Shown piece after piece: positions 49,490 to 62,700 of a stretch of 64,000 nt of DNA. The translations under genes were made by a program, and so were the position numbers. The stretch is taken from NCBI GenBank assembly GCA_003255065.1, contig QAOA01000533.1, positions 351,149-415,148 on the forward strand, read 5' to 3'. Numbering within the stretch: position 1 is the first letter of the stretch; each line of letters opens with the position of its first letter. The notes below the pieces were generated by a model that was not told the origin of the DNA, searched no databases, and worked only from the letters and a program-made list of their open reading frames with translations. Origin of the DNA: Cercis canadensis (lineage: Eukaryota > Streptophyta > Magnoliopsida > Fabales > Fabaceae).

Positions 49490-51499
49490 TATCTGAGTTA
49501 GAAACAGGGATGAACCGAAACAGGGCCCTGGGCCAGATATAGTGACTCACCAGGAAATTGTCCAGCCCCAGATACTGTGAACCATAAGAAAAATATCCAA
49601 TCAGAAACAGGGATTAACCGAAAAAGGCTCCCGGGGCAGATATAGTGACTCACCAGGAAACTGTCCAGCCCCAGATACTGTGCACCATAAGAAAAATATC
49701 CGAGTTAGAAACAGGGATGAACCGAAAAAGGGTCCCGGGGCAGATATAGTGACTCACCAGGAAACTGTCCAGCCCCAGGTACAGTGAACCATAAGCAAAA
49801 TATCCGAGTTAGAAAAAGGGATGAACCGAAACAGGGCCCTGGGCCAGATACAGTGACTCACCAAGAAACTGTCCAGCCCCAGATACAGTGAACCAAAAGA
49901 AAAATATCCGAGTTAGAAATAGTTAGAAACAGGGACGAAATGATAAAGGGTCCCGGGGCAGATATAGTGTGTCACCAAGAAACTATCCAGTCCCAGATAC
50001 AGGGAACCGTAAGAAAAATATCTGACTCAGATACATGGAGGAACCGAAACAGGGTCCTGGGTCAGATATAGTGACTCACTAGGAAACTGTCCAGCCCCAG
50101 ATAAAGTGATCCATAAGAAAAATATCCGAGTCAAAAACAGTGATTAACCGAAACAGGGCCCTGGGCGAGATATAGTGACTCACCCGGAGACTATCCAGCC
50201 CTAGATATAGTGAACCAGAAGAAAAATATCCGAGTTAGAAACAGGGATGAACCGAAACAGGGTCCCGGGGCAGATATAGTGACTCACCAGGAAACTGTCT
50301 AGCCCCAGATACTGTGAACCATAAGAAAAATATCCGAGTTAGAAACAGGGATTAACTGAAAACGGGTCCCGGGGCAGATATAGTGACTCACCAGGAAACT
50401 GTCCAGCCCCAGGTATAGTGAACCATAAGCAAAATATCCGAGTTAGAAACAGGGATGAACCGAAATAGGGCCCTGGGCAAGATACAGTGACTCACCAAGA
50501 AACTGTCCAGCCCCAGATACAGTGAACCAAAAGAAAAATATCCGAGTTAGAAATAGATAGAAAAAGGGACGAAATGAAAAAGGGTCCCGGGGCAGATATA
50601 GTGTGTCACCAAGAAACTGTCCACTCCCAGATACAGGGAACCGTAAGAAAAATATCTGACTCAGATACATGGAGGATCCGAAACAGGGTCCTGGGCCAGA
50701 TATAGTGACTCACCAGGAAACTGTCCAGCCCCAGATAAAGTGATCTATAAGAAAAATATCCGAGTCAGAAACAGGGATGAACCGAAACAGGTCCCTGGGC
50801 CAGATATAGTGACTCACCAGGAAACTATCCAGCGCCAGATACAGTGAACCAGAAGAAAAATATCCGAGTTAGAAACAGGGATGAACCGAAACAGGGTCCC
50901 GGGGCAGATATAGTTACTCAGCAGGACACTGTCTAGCCCCAGATATTGTGAACCATAAGAAAAATATCCGAGTTAGAAACAGGGATTAACTGAAAACGGG
51001 TCCCGGGGCAGATATAGTGACTAACCAGGAAACTGTCCAGCCCCACATACAGTGAACCATAAGCAAAATATCCGAGTCAGAAACTGGGATGAACCGAAAT
51101 AGGGCCCTGGGCCAGATATAGTGACTCACTAGGAAACTATCCAGCCCCAGATACAGTGAACTAGAAGAAAAATATTCGAGTTAGAAACAGGGATGAACCG
51201 AAACAGGGTCCTGGGGCAGATATAGTGACTCACCAGGAAACTGTCTATCCCCAGATACAGTAAACCATAAGAAACATATGCGAGTTAGAAACAGTTAGAA
51301 ACAGGGATGAACCGAAAACGGGTTCCGAGGCAGATATAGTGACTCACCAGAAATCTGTACAGTCCGAGATACAGTGAACTATAAGAAAAATGTCCGAGTT
51401 AGAAACATTTAGAAACAGGGATGAAACGAAACAGTGTCCCGGGGCAGATATATTGACTCACCAGGAAACTGTCCAGCCCCAGATACAGTGAACCAAAAG

Positions 51500-54400
51500 A
51501 AAAATATCTGAGTTAGAAATAGGGATGAACCGAAACAGGGCCCTGGGCCAGATATAGTGACTCACCAGGAAACTAACCAGCCCCAGATACAGTGAACCAG
51601 AAGAAAAATATCCGAGTTAGAAAAAGGGATGAACCGAAAAAGGGTCCCAGGGCAGATATAATCACTCACCAGGAAACTGTCCAACCCCAGATTCAGTGAA
51701 CCAACAGAAAACTATCCGAGTAAAAAACAGTTAGAAAAAAGGATGAACCGAAAAAGGGTCCCGGGGCAGATATAGTGACTCACCAGAAATCTGTCCAGTC
51801 CTAGATACAGTGAATTATAAGAAAAATATCCTAGTTAGAAACATTTAGAAACAGGGATGAACCGAAACAGGGTCCCGGGGCAGATATAGTGACCCACCAG
51901 GAAACTGTCCAACCCCAGATACAGTGAACCAAAATAAAAATATCCGAGTTAGAAACAGGGATGAACCGAAAAGGGTCCCGGTGCTGATATAGTGACTCAA
52001 CAGGAAACTGTCCAGCCCCAGGTACAATTAACCATAAGCCAAATATCCGAGTTAGGAACAGGGATGAAACGAAAACGGGTCCAGGGGCAGATATAGTGAC
52101 TCACCAGGAAACTGTCCAGTCCCAGATAAAGTGAACAATAAGAAAAATATCCGAGTCAGAATCAGGGATGAACCGAAAAAGGGTCCCGGGGCAGATATAG
52201 TGACTCACCAGGAAACTGTCCAGCCCCATGTACAGTGAACAATAAGCAAAATATCCGAGTTAGAAACAGGGATGAACCGAAACAGGGCCTTGGGCCCGAT
52301 ACAGTGACTCACCAAGAAACTGTCCAGCCCCAGATACAGTGAACCAAAAGAAAAATATTCGAGTTAGAAATAGTTAGAAACAGGGACGAACCGAAAAAGG
52401 GTCCCGGGGCAGATATAGTGTGCCAGGAAACTGTCCAGTCCCAGATACAGGGAACCGTAAGAAAAATATCTGACTCAGATACATGGAGGAACCACAACAG
52501 GGTCCTGGGCCAGTTATAGTGACTCACCAGGAAACTGTCCAGCCCCAGATAAAGTGATCCATAAGAAAAATATCCGAGTTAGAAACAGGGATGAACCGAA
52601 AATAGGTCCCGGGGCAGATACAATGACTCACCAGGAAATTGTCGAGTCCCAGATAAAATGAACCATAAGAAAAATATCCGAGTCAGAAACAGGGATGAAC
52701 CGAAAAAGGGTCCCGGGGCAGATATAGTGACTCACCAGAAAACTGTCCAGCCCCAGATACTGTGGACCATAAGAAACATATCCGAGTTAGAAACAGGGAT
52801 GAACCGAAAAAGGGTCCCGGGGCAGATATAGTGGCTCACCAGGAAACTGTCCAGCCCCAGGTACAGTGAACCATAAGCAAAATGTCCGAGTTAGAAACAG
52901 GGATGAACCGAAACAGGGCCCTGGGCCAGATACAGTGACTCACCAAGAAACATTCCAGCCCCAGATACAGTGAACCAAAAGAAAAGTATCCGAGTTAGAA
53001 ATAGTTAGAAACAGGGACGAACCGAAAAAGGATCCCGGGGCAGATATAGTGTGTCACCAGGAAACTGTCCAGTCCCAGATACAGGGAACCGTAAGAAAAA
53101 TATCTGACTCAGAAACATGGAGGAACTGAAACAGGGTCCTGGGCCAGATGTAGTGACTCACCAGGAAACTGTCCAGCCCCAGATAAAGTGATCCATAAGA
53201 AAAATATCCGAGTCAGAAACAGGGATGAACCGAAACAGGGCCCTGGGCCAGATATAGTGACTCACCAGGAAACTATCCAGCCCCAGATACAGTGAACTAT
53301 AAGAAAAATATCCGAGTTAGAAACAGGGATGAACCGAAACAGGGTCCCGGGGCAGATATAGTGACTCACCAGGAAACTGTCCAGCCCCAGATACAGTGAA
53401 CCATAAGAAAAATATCCGAGTTAGAAACAGGGATGAACCGAAACAGGGTCCCGGGGCAGATATAGTGACTCACCAGGAAACTGTCCAGCCCCAGATACAG
53501 TGAACCATAAGAAAAATATCCGAGTTAGAAACAGGGATGAACCGAAACAGGGTCCCGGGGCAGATATAGTGACTCACCAGGAAACTGTCCAGCCCCAGAT
53601 ACAGTGAACCATAAGAAAAATATCCGAGTTAGAAACAGGGATGAACCGAAACAGGGTCCCGGGGCAGATATAGTGACTCACCAGGAAACTGTCCAGCCCC
53701 AGATACAGTGAACCATAAGAAAAATATCCGAGTTAGAAACAGGGATGAACCGAAACAGGGTCCCGGGGCAGATATAGTGACTCACCAGGAAACTGTCCAG
53801 CCCCAGATACAGTGAACCATAAGAAAAATATCCGAGTTAGAAACAGGGATGAACCGAAACAGGGCCCTGGGCCAGATATAGTGACTCACCAGGAAACTAT
53901 CCAGCCCCAGATACAGTGAACCAGAAGAAAAATATCCGAGTTAGAAAAAGGGATGAACCGAAAAAGGGTCCCGGGGCAGATATAGTCACTCACCAGGAAA
54001 CTGTCCAGCCCCAGATTCAGTGAACCAACAGAAAACTATCCGAGTCAGAAACAGTTAGAAACAAGGATGAACCGAAAAAGGGTCCCGGGGCAGATATAGT
54101 GACTCACCAGGAATCTGTCCAGTCCTAGATACAGTGAATTATAAGAAAAATATCCGAGTTAGAAACATTTAGAAACAGGGATGAACCGAAACAGGGTCCC
54201 GGGGCAGATATAGTGACCCACCAGGAAACTGTCCAGCCCCAGATACAGTGAACCAAAATAAAAATATCCGAGTTAGAAACAGTTAGAAACAGGGATGAAC
54301 CGAAAAGGGTCCCGGTGCAGATATAGTGACTCAACAGGAAACTGTCCAGCCCCAGGTACAATTAACCATAAGCAAAATATCCGAGTTAGGAACAGGGATG

Positions 54401-56740
54401 AACCGAAAACGGGTCCCGGGGCAGATATAGTGACTCACCAGGAAGCTGTCCAGTCCCAGATAAAGTGAACAATAAGAAAAATATCCAAAGTTAGAAAAAG
54501 TTATAAACAGGGATGAACCGAAAAAGGGTCCCGGGGCAGATATAGTGACTCACCAGGAAACTGTCCAGCCCCAGATACTGTGGACCATAAGAAAAATATC
54601 CGAGTTAGAAACAGGGATGAACCGAAAAAGGGCCCGGGGCAGATATAGTGACTCAACAAGAAACTGTCCAGCCCCAGGTACAATTAACCATAAGCAAAAT
54701 ATCCGAGTTAGGAACAGGGATGAACCGAAAACGGGTCCCGGTGCAGATATAGTGACTCACTAGGAAACTGTCCAGTCCAAGATAAAGTGAACAATAAGAA
54801 AAATATCCTAGTCAGAATCAGGGAAGAACCGAAAAAGGGTCCCGGGGGAGATGCAGTGACTCACCAGGAAACTGTCCAGCCCCAGGTACAGTGAACCATA
54901 AGCAAAATATGCGAGTTAGAAACAGGGATGAACCGAAAACGGGTCCTGGGGCAGATATAGTGACTCACCAGGAAACTGTCCAGCCCCAGATACAGTGAAC
55001 TAGAAGAAAAATATCCGAGTTAGAAACAGGGATGAACCGAAACAGGGTCCTGGGGCAGATATAGTGACTCACCAGGAAACTGTCTATCCCCAGATATTGT
55101 GAACCATAAGAAAAATATCCGAGTTAGAAACAGGGATTAACTGAAAACAGGTCCCGGGGCAGATATAGTGACTAACCAGGAAACTCTCCAGCCCCACATA
55201 CAGTGAACCATAAGCAAAATATCCGAGTCAGAAACAGGGATGAACCGAAACAGGGCCCTGGGCCAGATATAGTGACTCACCAGGAAACTATCCAGCCCCA
55301 GATACAGTGAACTAGAAGAAAAATATCCGAGTTAGAAATAGGGATGAACCGAAACAGGGTCCTGGGGCAGATATAGTGACTCAACAGGAAACTGTCTATC
55401 CCCAGATAAAGTAAACCATAGGAAATATATTCGAGTTAAAAACAGGGATGAACTGAAAACGGGTCCCGGGGCAGATATAGTGACTCACTAGAAGTCTGTA
55501 CGGTCCGAGATACAGTGAACCATAAGAAAAATGTCCGAGTTAGAAACATTTAGAAACATGGATGAAACGAAACAGGGTCCCGGGGCAGATATAGTGACTC
55601 ACCAGGAAACTGTCCAGCCCCGGATACAGTGAACCAAAAGAAAAATATCCGAGTTAGAAACAGGGATGAACCGAAACAGGGCCCTGGGCCAGATATAGTG
55701 ACTCACCAGGAAACTAATCTGCCCCAGATACAGTGAACCAGAAGAAAAATATCCGAGTTAGAAAAAGGGATGAACCGAAAGAGGGTCCCGGGGCAGATAT
55801 AGTTACTCACCAGGAAACTGTCCAGCCCCAGATTCAGTGAACCAACAGAAAACTATCCGAGTCAGAAACAGTTAGAAACAAGGATGAACCGAAAAAGGGT
55901 CCCGGGGCAGATATAGTGACTCACCAGGAATCTGTCCAGTCCTAGATATAGTGAATTATCAGAAAAATATCCGAGTTAGAAACATTTAGAAATAGGGATG
56001 AACCGAAACAGGGTCCCGGGGCAGGTATAGTGACCCACCAGGAAACTGTCCAGCCCCAGATACAGTGAACCAAAATAAAAATATCCGAGTTAGAAACAGT
56101 TAGCAACAGGGATGAACCGAAAAGGGTCCCGGTGCAGATATAGTGACTCAACAGGAAACTGTCCAGCGCCAGGTTTAATTAACCATAAGCAAAATATCCG
56201 AGTTAGGAACAGGGATGATCCGAAAACGGGTCCCGGGGCAGATATAGTGACTTACCAGGAAACTGTCCAGTCCCAGATAAAGTGAACAATAAGAAAAATA
56301 TCCGAGTCAGAATCAGGGAAGAACCGAAAAAGGGTCCCGGGGCAGATGCAGTGACTCACCAGGAAACTGTCCAGCCCCAGGTACAGTGAACCATAAGCAA
56401 AATATCCGAGTTAGAAACAGGGATGAACCGAAAACGGGTCCCGGGGCAGATATAGTGACTCACCAGGAAACTGGCCAGCCCTAGATACAGTGAACCATAA
56501 GAAAAATGTCCGAGTTAGAAAAAGTTAGAAACAGGGATGAACCGAAAACAGGTCCCGGGGCGGATATAATGACTCACCAGGAAATTGTCGAGTCCCAGAT
56601 AAAATGAACCATAAGAAAAATATCCGAGTCAGAAAAAGGGATAAACCGAAAAAGGGTCCCGGGGCAGATATAGTGACTCACCAGGAAACTATCCAGCCCC
56701 AGGTACAGTGAACCATAAGCAAAATATCCGAGTTAGAAAC
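51500..56740 (+). repeat. HOR-A domain with a HOR-B island
   Basis: A1 markers occur near 52053, 54386, 54708 and 56203. The best-ordered piece is 53836-54489 (A5, A6, A7, A8, A9, A1). A HOR-B island at about 52260-53315 holds B2 markers near 52481 and 53112, and leads into the identical five-copy run at 53316. Confidence 0.72.
53316..53835 (+). repeat. Homogenised run of five identical 104-bp monomers
   Basis: Starts are 53316, 53420, 53524, 53628 and 53732. All five read identically and match the GAAACAGGG form of the large block at 34.4-38.7 kb. The run is entered from a B3-like CCCTGGGCC monomer and left into an ordered A5-A6-A7-A8-A9-A1 series from 53836. Confidence 0.9.
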
Positions 56741-59700
56741 AGGGATGAACCGAAAAAAGGTCCCGGGGCAGATATAGTGACTCACCAGGAAACTATCCAG
56801 CCGCAGGTACAGTGAACCATAAGCAAAATATCCGAGTTAAAAATAGGGATGAACCGAAACAGGGCCCTGGGCCAGATACAGTGACTCACCAAGAAACTGT
56901 CCAGCCCCAGATACAGTGAACCAAAAGAAAAATATCTGAGTTAGAAAAAGTTAGAAACAGGGACGAACCGAAAAAGGGTCCCGGGGCAAATATAGTGTGT
57001 CACCAGGAAACTATCCAGTCCCAGATACAGGGAACCGTAAGGAAAATATCTGACTCAGATACATGGAGGAACCGAAACAGGGTCCTGGGCCAGATATAGT
57101 GACTCACCAGGAAATAGTCCAGCCCCAGATAAAGTGATCCATAAGAAAAATATCCGAGTCAGAAACAGGGATGAACCGAAACAGGGCCCTGGGCCAGATA
57201 TAGTGACTCACCAGGAAACTATCCAGCCCCAGATACAGTGAACCAGAAGAAAAATATCCGAGTTGGAAACAGGGATGAACCGAAACAGGGTCCCGGGGCA
57301 GATATAGTGACTCACCAGGAAACTGTCTAGCCCCAGATACTGTGAACCATAAGAAAAATATCCGAGTTAGAAACAGGGATTAACTGAAAACGGGTCCCGG
57401 AGCAGATATAGTGACTAACCAGGAAACTGTCCAGCCCCACATATAGTGAACCATAAGCAAAATATCCGAGTCAGAAAAAGGGATGAACCGAAACAGGGCC
57501 CTGGGCCAGATATTGTGACTCACCAGGAAGCTATCCAGCCCCAGATACAGTGAACTAGAAGAAAAATATCCGAGTTAGAAATAGGGATGAACCGAAACAG
57601 GGTCCTGGGGCAGATATAGTGACTCACCAGGAAACTGTCTATCCCCAGATACAGTAAACCATAAGAAATATAACCGAGTTAGAAACAGGGATGAACCGAA
57701 AACGGGTCCCGGGGCAGATATAGTGACTCACTAGAAGTCTGTACGGTCCGAGATACAGTGAACCATAAGAAAAATGTCCGAGTTAGAAACATTTAGAAAC
57801 ATGGATGAAACGAAACAGGGTCCCGGGGCAGATATAGTGACTCACCAGGAAACTGTCCAGCCCCAGATACAGTGAACCAAAAGAAAAATATCCGAGTTAG
57901 AAACAGGGACGAACCGAAACAGGGCCCTGGGCCAGATATAGTGACTCACCAGGAAACTAACCTGCCCCAGATAAAGTGAACCAGAAGAAAAATATCCAAG
58001 TTAGACAAAGGGAGGAACCGAAAAAGGGTCCCGGGGCAGATATAGTAACTCACCAGGAAACTGTCTAGCCCCAGATTCAGTGAACCAACAGAAAAATATC
58101 CGAGTTAGAAATAGTTAGAAACAGGGACGAACCAAAAAAGGGTCCCGGGGCAGATATAGTGTGTCACCAGGAAACTGTCCAGTCCCAGATACAGGGAACC
58201 GTAAGAAAAATCTCTGACTCAGATACATGGAGGAATAGAAACAGGGTCCTGGGCCAGATATAGTGACTCACCAGGAAACTGTCCAGCCCCAGATAAAGTG
58301 ATCCATAAGAAAAATATCCGAGCCAGAAACAGGGATGAACCGAAACAGGGCCCTGGGCCAGATATAGTGAGTCACCAGGAAACTATCCAGCCCCAGATAC
58401 AGTGAACCAGAAGAAAAATATCCGAATTGGAAACAGGGATGAACCGAAACAGGGTCCCGGGGCAGATATAGTGACTCACCAGGAAACTGTCTAGCCCCAG
58501 ATACTGTGAATCATAAGAAAAATATCCGAGTTAGAAACAGGGATTAACTGAAAACGGGTCCCGGAGCAGATATAGTGACTAACCAGGAAACTGTCCAGCC
58601 CCACATACAGTGAACCATAAGCAAAATTTCCGAGTCAGAAACAGGGATGAACCGAAACAGGGTCCTGGGCCAGATATAGTGACTCACCAGGAAACTATCC
58701 AGCCCCAGATACAGTGAACCAGAAGAAAAATATCCGAGTTAGAAACAGGGATTAACTTAAAATGGGTCCCGGGGCAGATATAGTGACTAACCAGGAAACT
58801 GTCCAGCCCCACATACAGTGAACCGTAAGCAAAATTTCCGAGTCAGAAACAGGGATGAACCGCAACAGGGCCCTGGGCCAGATATAGTGACTCACCAGGA
58901 AACTATCCAGCCCCAGATACAGTGAACTAGAAGAAAAATATCCGAGTTAGAAACAGGGATGAACCGAAACAGGGTCCTGGGGCAGATATAGTGACTCACC
59001 AGGAAACTGTCTATCCCCAGATACAGTAAACCATAAGAAATATATCCGACTTAGAAACAGGGATGAACCGAAAACGGGTCCCGGGGCAGATATAGTGACT
59101 CACTAGAAGTCTGTACGGTCCGAGATACAGTGAACCATAAGAAAAATGTCCGAGTTAGAAACATTTAGAAACATGGATGAAACGAAACAGGGTCCTGGGG
59201 CAAATATAGTGACTCACCAGGAAACTGTCCAGCCCCAGATACAGTGAACCAACAGAAAACTATCCGAGTCAGAAACAGTTAGAAACAAGGATGAACCGAA
59301 AAAGGGTCCCGGGGCAGATATAGTGACTTACCAGGAATCTGTCCAGTCCTACATACAGTGAATTATAAGAAAAATATCCGAGTTAGAAACATTTAGAAAC
59401 AGGGATGAACCGAAACAGGGTCCCGGGCAGGTATAGTGACCCACCAGGAAACTGTCCAGCCCCAGATACAGTGAACCAAAATAAAAATATCCGAGTTAGA
59501 AATAGTTAGAAACAGGGATGAACCGAAAAAGGTCCCGGTGCAGATATAGTGACTCAACAGGAAATTGTCAAGCCCCAGGTACAATTAACCATAAGAAAAA
59601 TATCCGAGTTAGAAACAGGGATGAACCGAAAACGGGTCCCGGTGCAGATATAGTGACTCACCAGGAAACTGTCCAGTCCCAGATAAATTGAACAATAAGA

Positions 59701-62700
59701 AAAATATCCGAATCAGAATCAGGGAAGAAGCGAAAAAGGTTCCCGGGGCAGATGCAGTGACTCACCAGGAAACTGTCCAGCCCCAGGTACAGTGAACCAT
59801 AAGCAAAATATCCGAGTTAGAAACAGGGATGAACCGAAAACGGGTCCCGGGGCAGATATAGTGACTCACTAGAAATCTATACGGTCCGAGATACGGTGAA
59901 CCATAAGAAAAATGCCCGAGTTAGAAACATTTAGAAACATGGATGAAACGAAACAGGGTCCCGGGGCAGATATAGTGACTCACCAGGAAACTGTCCAGCC
60001 CCAGACACAGTGAACCATAAGAAAAATATCCGAGTTAGAAAAAGTTAGAAACAGGGATGAACCGAAAACAGGTCCCGGGGCAGATATAATGACTCACTAG
60101 GAAATTTTCGAGTCCCAGATAAAATGAACCATAAGAAAAATATCCGTGTCAGAAACAGGAATGAATCGAAAAAGGGTCCCGGGCAGATATAGTAACTCAC
60201 CAGGAAACTGTCCAGCCCCAGATACTGTGAACCATAAGAAAAATATCCGAGTTATAAATAGGGATGAACCGAAAAAGGGTCCCGGGGCAGATATAGTGAC
60301 TCACCAGGAAACTGTCCAGCCCCAGGTACAGTGAACCATAAGCAAAATATCCGAGTTAGAAACAGGGATAAACCGAAACAGGGCCCTGGGCGAGATACAG
60401 TGACTCACCAAGAAACTGTCCAGCCCTAGATACAGTGAACCAAAAGAAAAATATCCGAGTGAGAAATAGTTAGAAACAGGGACGAACCGAAAAAGGGTCC
60501 CGGGGCAGATATAGTGTGTTACCAGGAAACTGTCCAGTCCCAGATACAGGGAACCGTCAGAAAAATATCTGACTCAGATACATGGAGGAACCGAAATAGG
60601 GTCCTGGGCCAGATATAGTGACCCACTAGGAAACTGTCCAGCCCCAGATAAAGTGATCCATAAGAAAAATATCCAAGTCAGAAACAGGGAAGAACTGAAA
60701 CAGGGCCCTGGGACAGATATAGTGACTCAACAGGAAACTATCCAGCCCCAAATACAGTGAACTAGAAGAAAAATATCCGAGCTAAAAATAGGGATGAACC
60801 GAAACAGGGTCCTGGGGCAGATATAGTGACTCACCAGGAAACTGTCTATCCCCAGATACAGTAAACCATAAGAAATATATCCGAGTTAGAAACAGTTAGA
60901 AACAGGGATGAATCGAAAACGGGTCCCGGGGCAGATATAGTGACCCACCAGAAATCTGTACGGTCCGAGATACAGTGAACCATAAGAAAAATTTCCGAGT
61001 TAGAAACATTTACAAACATGGATGAAACGAAACAGGGTCCCGGGCCAGATATAGTGACTCCCCAGGAACATGTCCAGCCCCAGATACAGTGAACCAAAAG
61101 AAAAATATCCGAGTTAGAAACAGGGATGAACCGAAACAGGGCCCTGGGCCAGATATAGTGACTCACCAGGAAACTAACCAGCCCCAGATACTGTGAGCCA
61201 GAAGAAAAATATCCGAGTTAGAAAAATGGATGAATCGAAAAAGGGTCCCGGGGCAGATATAGTCACTCACCAGGAAACTGTCCAGCCCCAGATTCAGTGA
61301 ACCAACAGAAAACTATTCGAGTCAGAAACAGTTAGAAACAAGGATGAACCGAAAATGGGTCCCGGGGCAGATATAGTGACTCACCAGGAATCTGTCCAGT
61401 CCTAGATACAGTGAATTATAAGAAAAATATCCGAGTTAGAAATAGTTAGAAACAGGGACGAACCGAAAAAGGGTCCCGGGGCAGATATAGTGTGTCACCA
61501 GGAAACTGTCCAGTCCCAGATACAGGGAACCGTCAGAAAAATATCTGACTTAGATACATGGTGGAACCGAAACTGGGTCCTGGGCCAGATATAGTGACTC
61601 ACCAGGAAACTGTCCAGCCCCAGATAAAGTGATCCATAAGAAAAATATCCGAGTCAGAAACAGGGATGAACCAAAACAGGGGCTTGGGCCAGATATAGTG
61701 ACTCACCAGGAAACTATCCAGCCCCAGATAAAGTGAACCAGAAGAAAAATATCCGAGTTAGAAACAGGGATGAACCGAAACAGGGTCCCGGGGCAGATAT
61801 ATTGACTCACCAGGAAACTGTCTAGCCCCAGATACTGTAAACCATAAGAAACATATCCGAGTTAGAAACAGTTAGAAACAGGGATGAACCGAAAACGGGT
61901 CCCGGGGCAGATATAGTGACTCACCAGAAATCTGTACGGTCCGAGATACAGTGAACCATAAGAAACATATCCGAGTTAGAAACATTTAGAAACATGGATG
62001 AAACGAAACAGGGTCCCGGGGCAGATATAGTGCCTCACCAGGAAACTGTCCAGCCCCAGGTACAGTGAACCAAAAGAAAAATATCCGAGTTAGAAACAGG
62101 GATGAACCGAAACAGGGCCCTGGGCCAGATATAGTGACTCACCAGGAAACTAACCAGCCCCAGATATAGTGAACCAGAAGAAAAATATCCGAGTTAGAAA
62201 AAGGGATGAACCGAAAGAGGGTCCCGGGGCAGATATAGTCACTCACCAGGAAACTGTCCAGCCCCAGATTCAGGGAACCAACAGAAAACTATCCGAGTCA
62301 GAAACAGTTAGAAACAAGGATGAACCGAAAAATGGTTCCGGGGCAGATATAGTGACTCACCAGGAATCTGTCCAGTCCTAGATACAATGAATTATAAGAA
62401 AAATATCCGAGTTAGAAACATTTAGAAATAGGGATGAACCGAAACAGGGTCCCGGGGCAGGTATAGTGACCTACCAGGAAACTGTCCAGCCCGAGATACA
62501 GTGAACCAAAATAAAAATATCCGAGTTAGAAACAGTTAGAAACAGGGATGAACCGAAAAGTGTCCCGGTGCAGATATAGTGACTTAACAGGAAACTTTCC
62601 AGCCCCAGGTACAATTAACCATAAGCAAAATATCCGAGTTAGGAACAGGGATGAACCGAAAACGGGTCCCGGGGCAGATATAGTGACTCACCAAGAAACT

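Larger units (their letters stand above)
41160..51500 (+). repeat. HOR-B-dominated domain (holds the transposon)
   Basis: B2 markers occur near 41405, 44231, 45301, 46150, 50030 and 50667. B5 markers (GATTAACTGAAAAC) occur near 41629, 42418, 43259, 44550, 45618, 48413, 50349 and 50986. Only 44113-46031 shows full HOR order; the rest consists of partial copies and multi-monomer duplications. No A9 (GGTGCAG / ACAATTAACC) monomer was seen in this stretch, which sets it apart from the HOR-A domains. Confidence 0.75.
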
